From assembly GCA_963930655.1 (NCBI GenBank), contig OZ005608.1:11036001-11100000 (forward strand): a stretch of DNA of 64,000 nt, written 5' to 3'. The position numbers and the translations under genes are program-made. This document shows, piece after piece, positions 1 to 12,434 of this stretch. The notes beneath the pieces were generated by a model that had not been told where the DNA came from, searched no databases, and saw only the letters and a list, made by a program, of their open reading frames with translations. Origin of the DNA: Myrica gale. Lineage: Eukaryota; Streptophyta; Magnoliopsida; Fagales; Myricaceae. The first letter of the stretch is position 1. Each line of letters begins with the position of its first letter.

Positions 1-126
1 TGAATAAAATAGATAATATAATAATATTAATTTAAGAAAACAAGCTTAACATGTGAGCCACATAAAGACACGTGCCAATAGAGCGGACCATAGCCCTTTG
101 AGGAGTAACATCGAGCCAAGGGTATA
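1..126. other. Flank left of the gypsy-like insertion
   Basis: This is AT-rich sequence ending in the left 5-bp target-site copy (GTATA, 122-126). Read on the minus strand it stays open for about 26 codons from the insertion site before a stop. It could therefore be the far side of the U-box/ARM gene fragment that lies right of the element, but I do not recognise the residues. Confidence 0.3.
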
Positions 127-1081
127 TGTTAGGGTCCCCTGTCTAGGAACCCAAAACAAGCACCGATTTCCCTCGAGCCCGATCTACTTCAATAATATAA
201 CGATACTTCCGACCAGCTTTTAAGTAACACATGAGCGTAAATAATAGGATTTGATACACTGAAAATGAAGAATATCTCACTGTTTTGATAAAAGAAAACG
301 TGGTCTAAGGATTATTAATCCTTTGAACCATAAGAAACAAGATAATCCCGATCAAGGGTTAGTTAGCCCAAGAACGGGTACACAAACTAGGTTATTAGCC
401 TAGAATGAATCCTAAGTGATAAGGTTATTAGCTCTGAAACCGACTTAGCATATACGTGGCCAATGCTCGGCCAAAACACTTAAAAAACACTCAGGCTCTT
501 AAGATACTATTCTCTTGATCATCTTTCCTAATGCGCCTAAGAATGTTTATATAGACATCCTTAGGAGCTTAAAACCCTAAACAAAGCAATTTAAATCTAA
601 ATCAAATAAGTTCCTTAAATCAAGAAGATTTGATATTACATACCTAATAAATTGAATTCAAAAAGGAAATGATAAGTTTCTAGATCTTTGGAGAAATATC
701 TGGATCAAGACAATTTGAATCTCCTTAAAAAAGGAAACCGAGCGCGGAAGACATTTTCATTAAAATGTGATCGCTCGGTCGCTACGGTTCGAGCGGGTCT
801 TGAGCTGATCCTGGTCTATCTGCGACTGGTTGGTTGGCATGTCTAGCATAAGTATCGTTGGCCTCCTGGTCGGTCAGAACACCTGGGTTGTCCTGGTTGG
901 TCGGCATGCTTTGACTGTCTTGCTGGTTAGTCTGCCTGGGCTGCTCTGGTCAGTCAGCCTGCCTGGTGTGCGTGCTCGGGACGTTTTAAGAGTGCACTGG
1001 TCGGTTACTGACGCTGCCTCTTGCCATTCGTCCTCTCCCTCACGGTAGTCCAAGTCCTGATCTGCACTGGGGATCCTGTCA
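127..1081 (-). repeat. 3' LTR of the gypsy-like element
   Basis: It aligns over its whole length with 3144-4134 and is about 36 bases shorter. On the minus strand a purine-rich tract, GGAATGGGGA (about 1083-1092), precedes it as a polypurine tract should. An internal stretch near 780-1000 is rich in GGTCGGTC/CTGGTCGGT motifs. Confidence 0.85.
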
Positions 1082-2940
1082 ATCCCCATTCCATAAAGAG
1101 TACCCTTGACCCTAAGGGTAAGCTTTGAAATTCTAGAGGACATGCCATCATCGTCCTCCCAAACCATCTCTTCACTAGGTAGCCCTCTCATGCTCCAAGT
1201 AACCATCCTACCGCCCAGGGTGAACTTCATACTCTTCCCCCCATAATCAAGTATGGTTTTGCCATTGTTTTTCAACCAAGCATCTCCAAAAACCACATCC
1301 AACTTATCCAAGGTAAGCATATGTAAGTCAACAATTATTCGCATACCTTGGACATCAATGGGGATGACCTTCACTGTTCGTGGGAAGTTTCACCTCAAAG
1401 GCCTCTATCTTCTCTACAATCAAGTCAGCCCTACTAACAAGGTTGTTGTTGATGAAGTTGTGGGTAGACCCACTATCCACCAACAAAGTGACCGTCTGCT
1501 TGCCCATTGAAGCCCTGAAAGTTGTGGTTGATAATTTCCCAAATGTCGGTCATGGCATTAAGACTCAACTCACCATCACTTGTGTGCTCGGCATATCCAT
1601 GCTCCTCACTTGACTCATCATCATAGACACACATGAGCTTGGCTTTGCTGCATTGGTGGTTTGGACTTCACTTCTCTCCACATTTAAAGCATAAGTGCTT
1701 CTTGATACACTCCTCAAGCTCTTCCCGGCTAAGTTTTTTTTACTTCATTCTTCTTCTTCCTCGGCTCTTCAACGACTTCCTTCTCAGGTTGCAAGGGTTT
1801 TTTTTCCTTGCTAGCCGCTTCTTCCTTGAGATGCTTCTTCTCAAACCGGTGGCTATCTTCAAGGATCTCGGTCATCCTCATGGCTTCTTGCAACCTAGTG
1901 GGCTGCTTCAACTTGAGGTCCTTAGCTATCCACGGCTTCAACCCATCCACAAAGGTACCAACAAGTGCCTCTCCGACTAACCCCTCACTAAACTTTGGAG
2001 TTGCCGAAACTCCTCCACATAAGCATGCACCTTGCCCTCTTGCTTAAGCTTGGCCAATTGGCCATGACGATTAACTATGGGCGAGGGCCCAAACTGCATA
2101 AGCAACTCACGTTCGAATGCCGTCCACCCGAGCCTCCTTCGATCATTCTCATATTGGGTCCGAATCCATCTCCACCATTTGCCCCCTCTAGGAAGAAGCA
2201 TGTCGTGGCTACTCTCTTTGCCCTTGGGACTTTGTAGACATGGAAATACTGGTCGGCTTTATTGAGCCACTCGAGTGGGTCACCACCATCGAACTTAGGA
2301 AAGTCAACCATTGGTCTTCTCGGTCCTCGGTTATTAAACCGATTTCCTTCATCATCCTAGTAGTTTTTCCCTCCGGAACGTGGCCTTCTAGGTCCTCGGT
2401 TGTAAAACCGATTTCCTTCCTCTTCCTCATAGTAGTTGTGGCCTCTCGGCCATAGGGCATCTCTTCCTTGTACCGACCTCCACCAAATCTTTCCTCCTTT
2501 CTCTCCTGATTATCATGGTTGGACTCCTCCTCACGCAGCCACCTCTCGACCACCTCTCGCTCGTTCTCCATACGTCCGACCAGTCTAAGGAGTTACCGGG
2601 GTCTAGGCTCTCCTCGGGGTAGACTCAGCTCGGTTGGACTCTGAAACGTAAGTTTCTCTCCCCTCCTCGAGACGAACATCTCTCTCCTATTTTCTTCAAT
2701 CCTTGCGATGGGTACCTGAATGTCAACTCTTGTCTCTCCACCAAGTGTTGCCAACACTGCTTGTAGGTCTTGCCGCATTCCTTCCATTGCTCTCCTACTC
2801 TTTTCAGCTGCTCTACTGGCCGTGTCTAAGGCTCCTTGCATGTGAGCCATGGTTGTGGTGGTCTCCTCCATCTTGTCTTTCAGCCAACGGGAGGACGACT
2901 CTAAAGCTTCCAATCGATCTTCGGTTGGATGGCATCGCAC
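1082..2940 (-). pseudogene. Decayed gag-protease region of the gypsy-like element
   Basis: On the minus strand, starting near 2940, an N-terminal coiled-coil segment (about 2593-2940, ESSSRWLKDKMEE) is followed by a gag core. The core is split over frames: 2075-2311 has FPKFDGGDPLEWLNKADQYF, and 1977-2201 has WTAFERELLMQFGP and the LAKLKQEGKVHAYVEEF block. Both are typical of plant Ty3/gypsy gag. A zinc-knuckle-like CFKCGE with a stop after it lies near 1690. A protease-like part contains GSTHNFINNNL near 1470 and IIVDLHMLTLDKLDVVFGDAWL at about 1285-1350. Frameshifts and stops break the polyprotein, and nothing beyond protease exists before the LTR. Confidence 0.8.
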
Positions 2941-3121
2941 TTGATCCGGCCTCCATTGGAATATGGCTGCAGCTCACCGTCCGACCTTGGGTTCTCTCTC
3001 CACAGAAGATCGAACCCCTCCCGACAACAAACTTAGCACGAACAACTGCCGACCTTGGGTTCTATCCAAAAGAAGACCGAACCCCTCCCCAAGTAAATGC
3101 TCGTGTACTTCACGTCTCCAA

Positions 3122-3140
3122 TCTCTCAATGAAAGCACCA
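3122..3140 (-). other. Candidate tRNA primer-binding site
   Basis: Three bases inside the right LTR, the minus strand reads TGGTGCTTTCATTGAGAG. A TGG start next to the 5' LTR is the standard position of a plant LTR-element primer-binding site. I did not match it to a particular tRNA. Confidence 0.55.
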
Positions 3141-3143
3141 AAT

Positions 3144-4134
3144 TGTTAGGGTCTCCGGTCTAGAAACCCAAAACAAGCATCGATTTCCTTCGAAACCGAT
3201 CTACTTCAATACTGTAACGATCCTCCCGACCAGCTTTAAGTAACACATGTGCTTAAATAATAGGATCTAATACACCGAAAATGAAGAATACCTCACTGTT
3301 TTGATAAAATAAAATGTTCTCTAAGGATTATTAGTCCTTCGAACCATAAGAAACAAGATAATCCCGATCAAGGGTTAATTAGCCCAAGAACGGGTACCCA
3401 AACTAGATTATTAGCCTAGAATGAATCCCAAGTGACAAGGTTATTAGCCCTGAAACCGACTTAGCATATACGTGTCTATGCTCGGCCAAAACACTTAAAA
3501 AGCACTCAGGCTCTTAAGATACTATTCTATCGATGATCTTTCCTAATGTGCCTAAGGATGTTTATATAGATATTCATAGGAGCTTACAAACCTTAAACAA
3601 ATCAATTTAAATCTAAATCAAATCGGTTCCTTAAATCAAGGAGATTTGATATTACAAACCTAATAAATTGAATTCAAAAAGGAAAGGATAAGTTTCTAGA
3701 TCTTCGGAGAAATGTCAGGATCTAGACAATTCGAATCTCCTTGAAAAAGGAAACCGAACGCGGAAGATATTTTCATTAAAACGTGATCGCGCGGTCGCTA
3801 CGCTCTGCGCGGGTCTTGAGCTGATCCTAGTCTGTCTGCGACTGGCTGGTTGGCATGCCGAACTTAAGTATCGTTGGCCTCCTGGTCGATCAGCACACTT
3901 GAGTTGTCATGGTCGGTCGGCATGCTTTGATTGTCCTGGTCGGTTAGTCCGCCTGGGCTGCTCTGGTCAGTCAGTCTGCCTTGGTCGGTCAGCCTCCCTT
4001 AATCGGTCGATCTGCCTGGTCTGCGTGCTCGGGCCGCGTCAGGAGTGCACTGGTCGGTCACTGGCGCTGCCTCTTGCCATTCATCCTCGCCCTCATGGTA
4101 ATCCAGGTCGTGGTCTGCACTGGGTATCCTGTCA
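3144..4134 (-). repeat. 5' LTR of the gypsy-like element
   Basis: It is the partner of 127-1081, with the same TGTTAGGG start and CCTGTCA end. The right flank is GTATG (4135-4139). Confidence 0.85.
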
Positions 4135-4650
4135 GTATGCTCCTTTTCAACAAAAATAAACTGCTGACTCGAGGTTTGTGGGATCTGAGAACCGGAAAAC
4201 CGCACTTAGAGCATTTCCTTTGGCTTCCATTGTCCCTGTTCGCATAATGATTAAAATAGCATCAAATCCATCCAATTTGATTAACTTCATGACCAATCCT
4301 GCTTCAAATCTGCAAATTTCAAGCAGTGCACGCAAGGCAGGCCTCCGGAAATGGAGTGCTGAGTTAGCACAAATTGACAATGATTGGCTCTAAATCAAGT
4401 AGTGCCCCTTCGTCATCTACAAAGAATTTAATTCCATCATCTCTGAAAGCTTCTCAAGTATTCCGCAGCATCGATTGCCCGGACCCATTGATCATCAGTT
4501 GTATGGTGTTCCTTGCATTTATGAGAAAGACTCGCGCTGCTCAGGAACTTCAAGTGCGAAGACCCATTTCTCAATTTTTTCAAGGATGCCCTTACTGACT
4601 TAAAACGGTGCAGACTGCAAAGCCTTCGCAAGAGAGAGAAAAGCATAGAG
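4135..4650 (-). pseudogene. U-box/ARM-repeat protein gene fragment
   Basis: The minus strand encodes residues typical of plant U-box proteins with armadillo repeats (E3 ubiquitin ligases of the PUB6/PUB45 type). At 4147-4380 it reads ALRALLEICRFEAGLVMKL, then an alternating ARM-like segment, then GNALSAVFRFSDPTNLES. At 4437-4646 it reads CSLHRFKSVRASLKKL and HTTDDQWVRAIDAAEYLRS. The pieces are in different frames, no U-box is visible, and the fragment ends at the gypsy-like element. I read it as a dead or truncated gene copy into which the retroelement inserted. Family assignment is from remembered motifs only. Confidence 0.6.
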
Positions 4651-4710
4651 ACAGATATATCGCAAGGATGGATTCGGGGGATTCTTATAATATCTCCAGA
4701 TGCAGTGTCC

Positions 4711-4935
4711 TTTCTTCGAGATTTCTACAGAAGAAATTCGCTTCCCGAGGTTTCTCAACTGGATTGGGAATACCAGATTTTCTAGAATCAATGTTACATA
4801 TACTTTTTTTTTTGATAAGCCAATGTTACATATACGTAGTGACCTTTCTTCGAGATTTCTACAGATGAAATTCGCTTCCCGAGGAATCTCAACTGGATTG
4901 TGAATACCAAATTTTCTAGAATCAATTTTACATAG
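4711..4935. repeat. Imperfect tandem duplication, about 90-bp unit
   Basis: A segment starting TTTCTTCGAGATTTCTACAG at 4711 recurs at 4845 with a few substitutions. Both copies run to a TTCTAGAATCAATnTTACATA end. A poly-T/GATAAG stretch (4804-4820) separates them. Confidence 0.75.
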
Positions 4936-4990
4936 CGTTTGGGTGACTAAAATTACACCTACATAATACTAAAATTTTAGCGCCAAACGC
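4935..4990. mobile_element. 56-bp hairpin, mini-MITE
   Basis: The ends GCGTTTGG and CCAAACGC are exact inverted repeats, followed inward by CTAAAATT/AATTTTAG. The whole element folds into one hairpin. A GCGTTTGG end is common in plant MITEs, but I could not set a target-site duplication. Confidence 0.5.
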
Positions 4991-6228
4991 AGTATTAGAG
5001 TTGTAGCTGAAACTGTTGATGCCTACTATGGTGGTAGTGTTCATTGAGCTGCGACTCCATTTTGCGAGCCAAAAAAAAAAAAAATAAGAGAGCCGAGGCG
5101 TCAAAGTCTCAAAGAAGATGATTTTCGAGAAAGATTTTCAACTTTGTTGCCCATATCTCACTATCGCCCAAATGGGGAATAAAACCAGATGTGTGTAAAT
5201 CTATCACTAATTCTAAAAATTTAAGCCGATAAAAAGAGAAAATTTTTATTATTTCAATTATATTCTACATTTTGTGGACCAAACTCTTTTTTAATTGAAA
5301 AACTTAACACGTGCAATATTTAATTGATAGGAAGAAAAAAATTTTATTATTTGAATTATATTCTCTAACAATAAAAAGCATGCCCGAGATGCTCAAGCAG
5401 CCAATTTATTTTTTTATATTCTCGTAGACGTACAAACTGATGAAACTATTTTTAACCGGTTTATTATAAAATTTTAATGGACACATAATTCAGCGGAGAC
5501 TCAGCATAAAAAAGGGTAAAGAACTTACAAAACTGGAAAAAAGAGTGAGTTGGACTGTCCTATGAATCAGTTCCGAAGCTCAAATTAAATATATGTAAAA
5601 TCATGAGAAAAAGCTCCATCTTTTATAGAAAAAAATATCTTTTTCCTCATTTTCACATGGAATGAGCTAATTGGCTCTCAGTGGAGCAGGCATTCTTACA
5701 AACTGATGTGATTTTTGTCCAACAGGGTGTGGCACTACAAATGAGATTTTCTTAGAATCTGTCCAGGGACCACTTTCGTAATTTTTTTCCACTACAACTC
5801 ATTAAAATGTATTGGGCCTCACTTAGGTTAAACCTGTCAAGTATGCTGAAATTTTTACCCCATCAGATATTATTCAAAAGAATTTTGCAACATAGGCATA
5901 TCCATATCGGTAGCGGGACCTATCTCAAATGGTCTTAAGCGACACTTGATTTTTAAGTTTCCCTAAATTTAAGCATTCTTTTTATTTTCTTGAGGTGATT
6001 ATATATATAGTAAGTAGGCTAATCAGTTTTCACCTATGTATACCATATATAAAGAAAATAAGTAGCTTAATTCGCTAGAGACGTTGAGCTCTCTCTTAAT
6101 TTTAGGAGAAAGCTGATAGCATTGCTAGCTAGCTAGAAATTGGTAGAGACGTGAATGGCGTAACGTTTCAAAAAGGCTAAAGGAAGCAGTTAAATTTTAC
6201 TTTCTTTTATTCTTTTAATTATCTTAAG
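4991..6228. other. AT-rich non-coding stretch
   Basis: I see no gene, only A/T runs (5071-5086) and general AT-rich intergenic sequence. Confidence 0.6.
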
Positions 6229-6407
6229 GTTGCGTTTGTTTGTCCAAAATTTTTGGAACTTAAAATTTCCAACAAAATAAATCCACTTCAAAATTTTCAA
6301 CTTTTACACATACATTTTAAACTTTTCACAAATCCTAATAAACTTAAACATTTAAAAATTCCCAAAATTTTGAAAATATACTTCAAAATTTTGGTAAATA
6401 AACGCCA
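6229..6407. mobile_element. MITE with GCGTTT-type inverted ends
   Basis: The left end GTTGCGTTTGTTTGTCCAAA and the reverse complement of the right end (GGCGTTTATTTACCAAAATT) match imperfectly. Copies of CAAAATTTT recur between them. The length and AT content fit a MITE. The target-site duplication is unclear. Confidence 0.5.
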
Positions 6408-6944
6408 GGCGTTCAGCCTAATGTTAGAATTGAATAGAATGAAATAGTTCAACAAAAATAATATTAAAACATTTTTTTTCTTAGCAAATAATATGAAAAG
6501 CATTAATTGTACAAAGCAGCAGACAATTTCCACACGTGGCAGATATACACTACTCAGAGTTCAAACGGTTATGGTGCTATTATTATTCAAGTTCGAACCG
6601 TCCTCTTGTGTATTTGCTTGCATTCAAAGGTATTTCCTTATATATATGATCGTCATTCTCATCATGGGCATACAGGTGAGGAAACTCATATGGTTAGTGG
6701 CTAAGAATCCAGGGAATATCATGGCTAAAGCTTCTAAATTTGTCTGCTGTTTTTCAACAGTACACTTTGTTCTCATTCTTCTTACAAATATTGTAGGTAA
6801 CTTCTCTCATCCATCTACTGGAGCTTGAATGATCTTCAGTTAAAATGATATTTTTCTAAGTCAATTTTTCGTCACGAGCTTCGTAAGCAAAAGAGCATTA
6901 CTAAAGGCTTTGGGTGGCTAAATTCAAGTTTCAAAAAATCGATT

Positions 6945-7480
6945 GATCATTCATGACCTTGATCAGACGCTCCAACTGGCGATTGGTTAAACTGGCGTTT
7001 ATGATTGATCAGTCACCTTATTGGCCGATGGAATAATAAGATTCACAACTGATCGAACAGTACTTTTTTCAGGATCGAACAGGAAACATAAACTATCGGT
7101 CGAAAATTATTGGATGATCAAACGGTAAATATTTACAATCGTTCAGGACTATTTGGATGATCGAACAGTTAACTTCTTTGATAAGACGTGTCAAATGTAC
7201 GATCCATCGTTTAAGCTTTACGATCGGACGTGCTCTCCAATCAGATCGAAGTGTTCAGTTGGATGATCGAAAGTTTGATTTATTACCGATCGGACGCTTC
7301 AGTGTTCGATCGAACGCATTTCTTACTATTCAATCACTTGCATTGCTGATAGAATGATAGTCGATCGATCGAACGTTGTTTTAGGCCTTTCATTTGTTTT
7401 TGATCAAATGGTAATCGTCGTGTCGGTTATTTGTTACAACTACCGTTCCACCACCTAATTGGTCGATCGAAAGGTATTAA
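6945..7480. repeat. Cluster of GATCGAAC-like motifs
   Basis: At least a dozen variants of (G)GATGATCGAACAG, GATCGGACG and TCGATCGAACG are scattered on both strands over about 530 bases. There is no ORF and no strict period. It resembles the short-motif arrays inside some plant LTRs, but I could not find LTR ends. Confidence 0.55.
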
Positions 7481-7635
7481 CAGAATATGTTTTTTTTAAA
7501 AGGATAATAAACAAAAGTATTATATAACAAGTACTATTAAAGTCACAATACATTAATACTCACATTCATACATAAACATCAATAATAGTACATAATGATG
7601 TCGGGTCCCAAATTGCCCCAATAGTCAATTTTTCA

Positions 7636-7727
7636 TGTCGTCATTTTCATCTCCATTATAGTTGCCATGTACTGCTCCAGCACCTTTGATATTTCTGTCC
7701 GTAAGCGCTCTTGCTCCCACCACATGT
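7636..7727 (-). pseudogene. C-terminal scrap of a coiled-coil, possibly transposase-derived ORF
   Basis: The minus strand has an open stretch reading EQERLRTEISKVLEQYMAT, then IMEMKMTT and a stop. This is an amphipathic coiled-coil tail like those at the C-terminus of plant En/Spm-type transposon proteins. It is cut off by the LTR-like element at 7728. Assignment is tentative. Confidence 0.3.
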
Positions 7728-8889
7728 TGTCACACCCCGAACGGCATCTCGCAGGGACTGTGACAGCCGCGAGCTATCCCCCGGATAGCTCTAGCGTTCT
7801 TACGTGCTTACGGCGGAAACATACAGGATCGCAGGGGATTCGAGCTAAATCTTACATAATCAGGGTTCTCATTAAGTTTGCATACAAAACATATATAACA
7901 TATTAAAACCCAACTAGTGACGGATCTCATCGATCAAGTCACCATTATCAAAAATATGAACATAATCTTGGTCCTTCTAAGTCAGGTAGTCCTCCTGACT
8001 TTCTTCACCTGAGACATCTGGAATGACACAATTTTAAAAACAACGTGAGTCAAAAAGACTCAGTAAGGGAGAAACATAAACTTGAAACATGTTTTTTACT
8101 TGCCTCTATAAGAAACATGCTTTTTACTTGTACTTGCATAATTATGAAAAAGGAACTTAATTCGTGATGCACATGCATGTCATGGATATGCATATGCTCT
8201 TGCTTGAATTCGGCCCCAGACCCTTGAAAATATTTCTTTCATACTTGCTTGTAAAATTGGCCCTTGGCCCTTGAATATCACTTATTCATATCTCTTACTG
8301 TGGGCTCGTTCCATTTGACCCCTGAAGTCAGGGTTGTGTGTTCCCTTTGGAACCGTCCCCGATTTCCCTTGGAGACCTTACATACGGTCAAGCTAGCACA
8401 CCTTCTCGCATTCGTCCTTCAGTGGCTAGACATGACCCTTGGAGGCCCACACCTTCTCAATGTCCTTCAGTGTGGTTTGCACAGCCTCTTGGATTCACCC
8501 ATCCTTCTCGCATTCGTCCTTCGGTATGGGAGTCCATCTTGATGGTACGGTACCGACCAGTGCCCCTTGACTTAACTTATCGTATCATAAAACTTTCCAT
8601 AATCTTTCCATAAAATCATTGCATAAACATTCTCTTTAGAAAAATTCATGCAATGCACATGTCATGTCATGCTTGATCAAAATCTCATGCTTGTTCATGA
8701 AACGATGCAGTGTGTCATTCCAGTTTTGAAAAGAACCACTTACGGTTTCCACTTACTCTTGGTCTTCCTTGGTAGTGTATAAAGACACGTAGATCGCCTA
8801 CAAGCGATTCAAATATTCCTTAGACTTAAGAAATAGTACGTAATTATATAAATTAAACATTTGCATTCTTAAAATCGGTTATCAACCAA

Positions 8890-8932
<43 letters not shown>

Positions 8933-11338
8933 TGTAATTCTTTTAATAAAAAAAATATTTTATTTACTCTTTTATTTAACTAATATTCAAAACTTAGGTT
9001 ATTTAATCATTTAATATTTTATTGCAATATAACATATATATATACATATACATGTCTCTATTAGGGTTTAATCGACACTAATGGATTTAAGATTAAACCT
9101 AAGTCTCCCACTATTACATGTGCTCCCCTAAAACCTTACATTAAACCATCAATAACTTTAATCATGATTAAATCTTGATTTGGACCTTAAACCTCAATTA
9201 ATCCGAGATACTAACCCTAACTAGGGTTTCGAATATTTTCATTACATGTTCATGGTTCCTCAATATTATTCCAATTAGCCTAATCACCAATTTCAAGTAT
9301 CCAACACAACAATTATAACCTATTTATCATAATTTACAATTGGGGTTCCTTCACCTTAAACATTCGGCCAACACTAAATTTTATGCATCCTTTAATCACA
9401 ACTTCAACTCCAATGGTGATCTCATCCTCCATTCAACAATTTCACAACCTAGGATCTAAGAATCCAAACACCAACACAATATATCATGCATTATACCATT
9501 CGGCCAACACATGTTTTCATCCAAATAATTATGTTTTCTTTTGTTTCCTTCAATTTGCATGCATCCTTTACATAACATAATTATCTACCATGCATTAGGT
9601 CATTAATCTTGCATATAACATGACCAATATCCAAATCTATACATACACAAAATTTCTCTTGGAAACCTAGGGCATATATGGTTCGGCCATAACCCATAAC
9701 ATCACATTTTCATGCTAAAAATTATATCATGCATACCCTTGCATTCTACAATCCACATTTGCATGCATTTACTTCACACTTTCATTATTCATGAATAACA
9801 TGACCAGATCTAACATTTAAGCACATCCATAACCATAGATCTAGGGAGATTTACAACTTACAACCAACCAACTTAGCATAAACTTAGATCTAACTTTCTT
9901 TAACATACATTGCTCTCCCTTTGCATTTTTCTTAATATACAACCTTAGATCCAAGACATACATGGCCAGATCTAACACTTAGACACCTTAATAACACTAG
10001 ATCTAGCAACATACAACATAAAAATCCAAGATCCAACTACATGAAGTTCGGCCAACAAGGGAAAAATGGTAGACCCGAATTTTACCTTGGTGTTCCCTTG
10101 TTTTCTCCTTGCTTTTCCTTGCAAAACCTCTCATTTTCCTTCACCTCCTTCTTCTCCCTCTTCTTCTCCCTTGTCACACGGTTTCCCCTTGGTTCAAGCT
10201 CCAAATCCCACCTTTTGGTTCAAAGCTTTGGTTTATCTTCTCCCTTGGTTCTCTCATCTTCCCCCTTTCTCTCTTGGTTTCGGTTTCTACTCTCTTTAGC
10301 TTTGTGTTTCTCTCTTTTAGCTTGGTGTTGCACGACCAAAATGACCCCAAGAAGTGAAATGAGTGTGTGAGGGTGATGTTAGGCGTGCAAGACTTCTCAC
10401 AAAAGATAAAATGAAGTGAATTTAGACAAGGAATTCGGCCAAGGGGTAAAACTCACCTTTTTCTCTACTTTTCAGCTTTTGTCATGTCTTGTCTCTTGTC
10501 TTGGTCGACCTTCACCCCTAGCCACACAACTCAAATCCTTCATTCAATGCTTGGCCAACTAACTTAGTTCATTTAGTTGAATTCCAACTACTTAGTTCAC
10601 TTAACACAATCTAGTTACTTAGTAAACTTAATGAAGATTGACACTACTAATCTAGTATCATTAGATTTATTCAAGGCCCAACATTACCACATAAAGCCCA
10701 ATTCATAAGCCCAAGGGCTAAGGCCCAATGACCAAATTCTCTAAGGCCCAATAACAACATTCCAAGGCCCATTATCATGGGTTTCATGGCAACCCAATAC
10801 CATGACTTTTAAAGCCAATTTTCATGATTATTTTAAAGCTCATTATCATAAATTTAAAGGCCCAATATCCACTTAATATTCTAAGTCTTATAGCAGCCCA
10901 ATATCACAATCCAAAGGGCCCACTATCTCAAATATTAGGGCAGCCCATAAACAAAATTTCAATGGCCCAATTACACCTAAAATTTGGCCAAGTAGGAGTA
11001 GCCCATCATCAGCCCATTGCCTTAGGTTTTAAAGCCCAACATAAAATTCTTAGCAGCCCAATAACATCATCCATAATATAATCCTTAAAAAATAATCAAG
11101 GATATTGAAAAGAAAAATGCAATTAATCTAGCAACATGAAATTGGTTACTATAAAATTTAAATTTCATCCATGACATTTGAATCATAACATCACATATTG
11201 GAATTCAAAATAACTATATATACATTTTCTTAACATTAAATCATGTCTTGGCCAAACAAGGTCTCTTTTAATACAAAATAGGCCATGAAATCCTTCATCT
11301 TGTAATGAAGTAGACACAGGTTTCTTTGGGGTCTTACA
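7728..11338. mobile_element. LTR-like non-coding element with TGTCACACCCC/GGGGTCTTACA ends
   Basis: The left end TGTCACACCCC and right end GGGGTCTTACA form the short inverted TG..CA termini of an LTR. The same terminal pattern occurs at 30210-31623 and 58281-61430. All three also share a GAGTC-n-GACTC(A)GTAAG-like box (here 8048-8069, GAGTCAAAAAGACTCAGTAAG). No coding sequence is credible; open frames at 10041-10370 are CT-rich low complexity. I read it as a solo LTR of a large-LTR retrotransposon. The flanking pentamers (CATGT, TATTC) do not match, so the exact ends are uncertain. Confidence 0.45.
8892..8929. repeat. (TA)n microsatellite
   Basis: This is an uninterrupted TA dinucleotide run of about 19 units. 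Confidence 0.9.
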
Positions 11339-12434
11339 TATTCTATGAAGCAATCACAAGACAAGAGAACGGATTCCCTCTACCACTCGATGGTACGCTT
11401 AATCGGGTCACTAATATAATAACGATCGAGTGCATTCTGTTGTGGTATTGTATTATGCGTGTGGGTAGTTGGGTTGTTATTGTAAACTGTTACCTAGCTC
11501 GCTTTTGGGACGAGTTGGGTTGTCAGGGCTTGTGTCTACTTGTAATGTGCATTTTTAATTTGTAAAGCTAATGATGTGTGTTTTACAGGACCACTGCAAT
11601 TCCTTTCTATATGTTGATGAATACACCCTTGCACAACAACTGAGATTATTGGCAGTGGACATGAATGATCCCTAAAGGACCCCCGCAATGCTGCTAATCG
11701 GGGACGTATAGAGGTGAACCTGTGGATTGTGATGTTAGTGGTGATTATTTTGCCACTTGTTAGTGTGGTGATGGGAAGATCTAGTAGATAATTTACTAAA
11801 TATGAAGACAATATATATGAATATTATGTAGGGTGTAATATGAAACATGAGTTACTAGATTGATACACTGCTTTGTAGATAGATTCTCCGAACATAATTG
11901 ATTTAAAATCAAATACCATAACGCAAAAAAACAAACAAATATAATAATCAACTAAACCCCCCTTCCCCCCCCCCCCCCCCCAAAAAAAAAGATAACAAAT
12001 TGTGGGTGTAGATCAAAGGTAGGGGGCGCACGAAGTGGGACTAAAACGCATAACACATCAAAAAGAGAGAAAAATTCGAGAGAGCATGGGAAAGAATATA
12101 TTGCAACTTGTGTAATTTCTGGATAGCATGTAGTTTGCACTTTTCTTACCTTTGACGAAATCCAAGGGAGGATAAAGAATGAAAAACAACAGTTCGCGTA
12201 TAAAAGAAAATTGCAAAGATATTATTTCGGAGTGCGATGAGAAACACGACTAGAAATAGAAAATCAACCCTTCTTTTTGCAATTTTTTTTTATTTTTTCT
12301 AAATCTTTTTAGGTTAATTTCAAAGAGGAAGTGCATATAAAAATGTTAAGTTTTAGTTTAGATTAAAATTAAACGTTTTAAGTTTATAATTTGTATTAAA
12401 AATTATAAAAAAAAATATTTTTTTAATTTTTTAA
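11339..12434. other. Intergenic, no gene seen
   Basis: This mixed-composition stretch contains a C17 homopolymer followed by A9 (about 11965-11990) and several A/T runs. I see no credible ORF, and the open frame at 11952-12140 is a homopolymer artefact. Confidence 0.5.

Larger units (their letters stand above)
127..4134 (-). mobile_element. Non-autonomous Ty3/gypsy-like LTR retrotransposon
   Basis: Two long direct repeats, 127-1081 and 3144-4134, both start TGTTAGGG and end CCTGTCA on the plus strand. They flank a 2.06-kb interior. Outside them lie GTATA (122-126) and GTATG (4135-4139), a 4/5 match expected of a 5-bp target-site duplication. The interior encodes only gag and a protease-like region on the minus strand. 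No reverse transcriptase, RNase H or integrase is present, so the element would depend on a helper. The two LTRs differ at roughly one base in ten over the first 66 bases compared, so the insertion is not recent. A likely primer-binding site adjoins the right LTR and a purine-rich tract adjoins the left one, which fits minus-strand orientation. Confidence 0.85.

Noticed and set aside
10041..10370. Overlapping plus-strand ORFs rich in Leu, Phe and Ser
   Set aside because: CT-rich low-complexity sequence gives open frames in several registers at once, with no recognisable domain, inside a non-coding LTR-like element.
11952..12140. Minus-strand ORF with a poly-Gly tail
   Set aside because: It depends on a C17/A9 homopolymer and has no other protein-like features.
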